Positions 38,008-40,604 of a stretch of DNA of 40,604 nt are shown here, in pieces. Source of the stretch: an uncultured Verrucomicrobiota bacterium. GTDB lineage: Bacteria > Verrucomicrobiota > Verrucomicrobiia > Limisphaerales > UBA9464. The notes beneath the pieces are model-generated. The model was not told where the DNA came from, searched no databases, and saw only the letters and a program-made list of their open reading frames with translations. Every line of letters begins with the position of its first letter. Position 1 is the first letter of the stretch. The stretch lies in NCBI GenBank assembly GCA_903880005.1, contig CAIRNV010000256.1, forward strand, positions 1 to 40,604, written 5' to 3'. The position numbers and the translations under genes are program-made.

Positions 38008-38880
38008 ATGGGAGCGGATGTCCAACTGCGATTGTTCCCGCCGGCGCGGCCCTTGGTGGATCGACTGGGGCCGGGTTGGTTCCGGGCCTTGCCGCGTTGC
38101 CCGGGTGTGTACCGCATGTTGGACGAGTCCGGGCGCGTGCTGTACGTGGGCAAGGCCTTGGACCTTCGGGTGCGTCTAGCGAGCTATCGCAGCACCCAGG
38201 GCCAGGCCCGCAAGACCGTGCGCCTCCTTCATCAAGTCGCCCGCATCGACATCGAGACCTGCCCGGATGAACCCTCCGCGCGCCTGCGGGAAAACCACCT
38301 GATCCGAACCCTTCGGCCGCCCTTCAATCGCGTTGGGACCTGGCCTCGTGCCGCGCTCTACGTCCGCGTGTCCATGGACGATTCGTGCGTCCTCCAGATC
38401 CAATGCACGCGCGAGCCCGTGCCGGGCGACTACGGCGCCTTTCGTCCGGGCGTCCGGTTGGCCTGCGCCGCGATGCAACGTCTTGGATGGCGCCTGCTGC
38501 ACCCCGGGGCATCCGCGGCGGGCATGCCTCGCGGCCTCATGTCCGAGGCCGGGCCATGGCTGTTGTGTCATCCTGCGGCGGCGGGCTGGGCTGACGCCAT
38601 CCGGGCGTATTGGTCGGGCGAGTCCCCGGGATGGGTCACGCGCTGCCTGTTCGAGTTGGCCCTGCAGGAGACTCCCTTCGACGACGCATGGACAACCCAT
38701 GACCTCGGCGTGGTGTCGGAATTCTTCGGGCGCGGGCCCGCCCGGAACCTCTGGCTGCGGGGGGTGGCGGGGGGCGAAAGGGCGCAATTGCTTCCCGAGG
38801 AACTGGATGACCTGCCCATCGTGGCGGAGCACCCGGCGCGTGAGGGCACTCGGCCTACAGCAGGTGGGGGAAATTTGTAG
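38008..38880 (+). CDS. standalone GIY-YIG nuclease, UvrC N-terminal/Cho-like
   Basis: LPRCPGVYRMLDESGRVLYVGKALDLRVRLASYR...SARLRENHLIRTLRPPFN; ~290 aa without UvrC C-terminal domains; last codons lie in inverted repeat R3b. Confidence 0.85.
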   Translation: MGADVQLRLFPPARPLVDRLGPGWFRALPRCPGVYRMLDESGRVLYVGKALDLRVRLASYRSTQGQARKTVRLLHQVARIDIETCPDEPSARLRENHLIRTLRPPFNRVGTWPRAALYVRVSMDDSCVLQIQCTREPVPGDYGAFRPGVRLACAAMQRLGWRLLHPGASAAGMPRGLMSEAGPWLLCHPAAAGWADAIRAYWSGESPGWVTRCLFELALQETPFDDAWTTHDLGVVSEFFGRGPARNLWLRGVAGGERAQLLPEELDDLPIVAEHPAREGTRPTAGGGNL

Positions 38881-38903
38881 GTCGGGTGCCCTCACCCGGC
38901 GTG
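38836..38903. repeat. R3 inverted repeat, copy b
   Basis: GGCGCGTGAGGGCACTCGGCCTACA (38836-38859 region) / TGTAGGTCGGGTGCCCTCACCCGGC (38876-38900), about 21/24 complementary. Confidence 0.85.
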
Positions 38904-38991
38904 CGGGGATGCGGCACGGGCGAGCCGTCCGGGTTGGGATCCAGTTCGGCCTTCCTCCCGCCCTTGCCTCCGGCTTTCATCGGGGCACTCC

Positions 38992-40305
38992 ATGAAATGC
39001 TTTTCCACCCCGGCTTGCTGGATGGCGGCCGCGTTGTTCCTTGGCTCGGCCCGGGCCGAATTCCAGATCCGCAACGGCGACCGCGTCGTGTTCCTCGGCG
39101 ACAGCATCACCGAGCAACGTCTCTACACCACCTACGTGGAGGCCTATGCCACCACCCGAAACCCCGGCTGGCGCCTCCAATTCCGCAACGTCGGCTGGGG
39201 CGGCGACACGTCATGGCTGCGTCAACGCGCGCATCCCGACGAGGGCCAGTTGTTTCGATCCGAGGGCGCCGACTTGGCTCAGCGGGTCACCGATGCCGTC
39301 GAGAAGGGCCTCGGGCGGGACGTCCTCCCGCTCAAGCCCACCTTCGTCACGGTGAAGTTCGGGATGAACGACCACTCCTATCAGAAGTTTCGCCCCGACA
39401 TCTTCCGCGCCTACACCAACAGCCAGGCCCAGATCGCATCCGTCCTCTCCAAGCATGGCGCCCGCGTGACATTCCTGACGCCGCAACCCATCGAGGAACG
39501 GCGTCCTGATCCGGACCAGGACGACCGGAACGCCTCGCTGCGGCGGTTTTCCGATGGGCTCGGCGAGGTCGCGCGGGCCACCGGTAGTGGCTACGTGGAC
39601 CAGTTCGCTCCCTTCATGAAGCTGATGCTGGACGCCCGCAGCGCCGACCCGAAGGCCTTCATCGGCGGCGGCGATGCCGTTCATCCTGGCCCCTCGGGTC
39701 AGACCCTCATGGCGTGGGCCGTCCTCAAGGGCCTCGGTGCCACCCCCATGGTTGCCTCGGCCGACATCGACGTCGGCAGCAAGTCCGTGAAGGCCGTCGC
39801 CTGCCAGGTCACCGGCGTCACCGTGAACGGCTCCACCCTCGCCTTTGACCGTCGTGACGGCTCCTTGCCCATGCCCATCGACGCGCGTGCCGAGGATGCC
39901 CTCAAGCGCGCTCCCATCCTCGAGGATCTCAGCCGGCTCATGCTCGTCGTGTCGGGGCTTCCCGCGGGCGAGTACGAGGTGCTCATCGACGACCAACCCG
40001 TGGCCAAGGTGGATGCCGCGACGTTGGCCAAGGGTTGGAACTACTCCAACGTCGCGGGCCCCATCACCCGGCAGGCGCGCGAGGTCCTCGCCGCCATCTT
40101 CGGCAAGAACGACCGCTACTTTGCCCGCTGGCGCGACGTCCAGCTCCATCGCTTCCCCGGCTGGGCCAACGGACCCGAGATCGAGTCCCGCCGCGAGGCC
40201 GAGCTCAAGCGACTCGATGCAGCCATCGCCGAGGCCGAGAATCGCATCGCGGAGCTCAACAAGCCCCAGACCCATCACTTCGTCATCCGCCCCGCCAAGC
40301 CCTGA
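38992..40305 (+). CDS. secreted SGNH/GDSL hydrolase
   Basis: Signal peptide; VVFLGDSITEQ, NVGWGGDT, VKFGMNDHSY, DAVHPGPSGQ. Confidence 0.92.
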   Translation: MKCFSTPACWMAAALFLGSARAEFQIRNGDRVVFLGDSITEQRLYTTYVEAYATTRNPGWRLQFRNVGWGGDTSWLRQRAHPDEGQLFRSEGADLAQRVTDAVEKGLGRDVLPLKPTFVTVKFGMNDHSYQKFRPDIFRAYTNSQAQIASVLSKHGARVTFLTPQPIEERRPDPDQDDRNASLRRFSDGLGEVARATGSGYVDQFAPFMKLMLDARSADPKAFIGGGDAVHPGPSGQTLMAWAVLKGLGATPMVASADIDVGSKSVKAVACQVTGVTVNGSTLAFDRRDGSLPMPIDARAEDALKRAPILEDLSRLMLVVSGLPAGEYEVLIDDQPVAKVDAATLAKGWNYSNVAGPITRQAREVLAAIFGKNDRYFARWRDVQLHRFPGWANGPEIESRREAELKRLDAAIAEAENRIAELNKPQTHHFVIRPAKP

Positions 40306-40306
40306 G

Positions 40307-40469
40307 CCGGGACGATGCAGTTGGGAGGGAAGTGATTGCGCCGCATATTCTTTTGCAAGACGAGGAGTGAGCGAGGCGCGGGCCGGTACGAGGCCCATAA
40401 CGAGCGAAGGACGAAGCTCTTGCCAAAGAAGATCCAGCAAGCCCGACCGACCCAACTGAATCGTTCCGG
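40307..40469. mobile_element. MITE/REP-like nested inverted-repeat element E2 (long form)
   Basis: Outer TIRs CCGGGACGATGCAGTTGGG (40307-40325) / CCCAACTGAATCGTTCCGG (40451-40469); inner IRs TCTTTTGCAAGA (40349-40360) / TCTTGCCAAAGA (40418-40429); central GGGCC-GGTACGA-GGCCC (40380-40396). Confidence 0.85.
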
Positions 40470-40604
40470 CTAAGGCTTTGGATCTTTCCGTGCCACGACG
40501 AACGCGTTGAACAGCCCGTATCGCAGCGGCGTGGCATTGAGCAGCCTGTCCAACCACCGCTGCACGTGGCGATCCGTGCACGCCGACAACTCGATCGTGC
40601 AGCC
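40470..40604 (-). CDS. 3' end of a CDS running off the window, possibly a SAM-dependent methyltransferase C-terminus
   Basis: Open frame GCTIELSACTDRHVQRWLDRLLNATPLRYGLFNAFVVARKDPKP*; stop abuts element E2. Product assignment weak. Confidence 0.5.
   Translation of the reverse strand, partial: GCTIELSACTDRHVQRWLDRLLNATPLRYGLFNAFVVARKDPKP

Noticed and set aside
1-40604. tRNA genes, CRISPR arrays, prophage or transposase genes
   Set aside because: No cloverleaf-like TTCGA-centred sequences, no regularly spaced direct repeats, and no transposase, integrase or phage-protein motifs in the ORF translations.

Overview
High-GC bacterial chromosomal window. Gene content and repeat style suggest Verrucomicrobiota, but that is inference. 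The window is densely packed with about 29 supported CDSs, including rplM/rpsI, panC, ispH, a PhoH-type ATPase, NnrE/NnrD, an NtrC-type regulator, an octaheme cytochrome c with an ABC exporter and an HpnA-like epimerase, an AsmA-like protein, an M20 peptidase, a CobW-type GTPase, a Cho-like GIY-YIG nuclease, a HAD-NUDIX fusion, a flavin-halogenase-like oxidoreductase and a TonB receptor. No CRISPR array, tRNA, prophage or transposase gene is visible. The least ordinary signal is a set of small non-coding inverted-repeat families. (i) A MITE/REP-like element with termini CCGGGACGATTCAGTTGGG occurs as a 163-bp nested copy (40307-40469) and a 79-bp copy lacking the inner module (5871-5949). Both sit in tail-to-tail intergenic gaps and abut stop codons, and several candidate solo ends occur elsewhere. 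(ii) An ~86-bp GC-rich repeat is present twice in opposite orientation (4628-4713, 9013-9097). (iii) A GTGAGGGCAC inverted-repeat family (17394-17463, 38836-38903) has one copy that supplies the stop codon and apparent C-terminal tail of the Cho-like nuclease. Other signals are a dense G-run cluster across the ispH stop codon and within-gene flips of third-position GC skew. All calls were made by eye; no database search was run.
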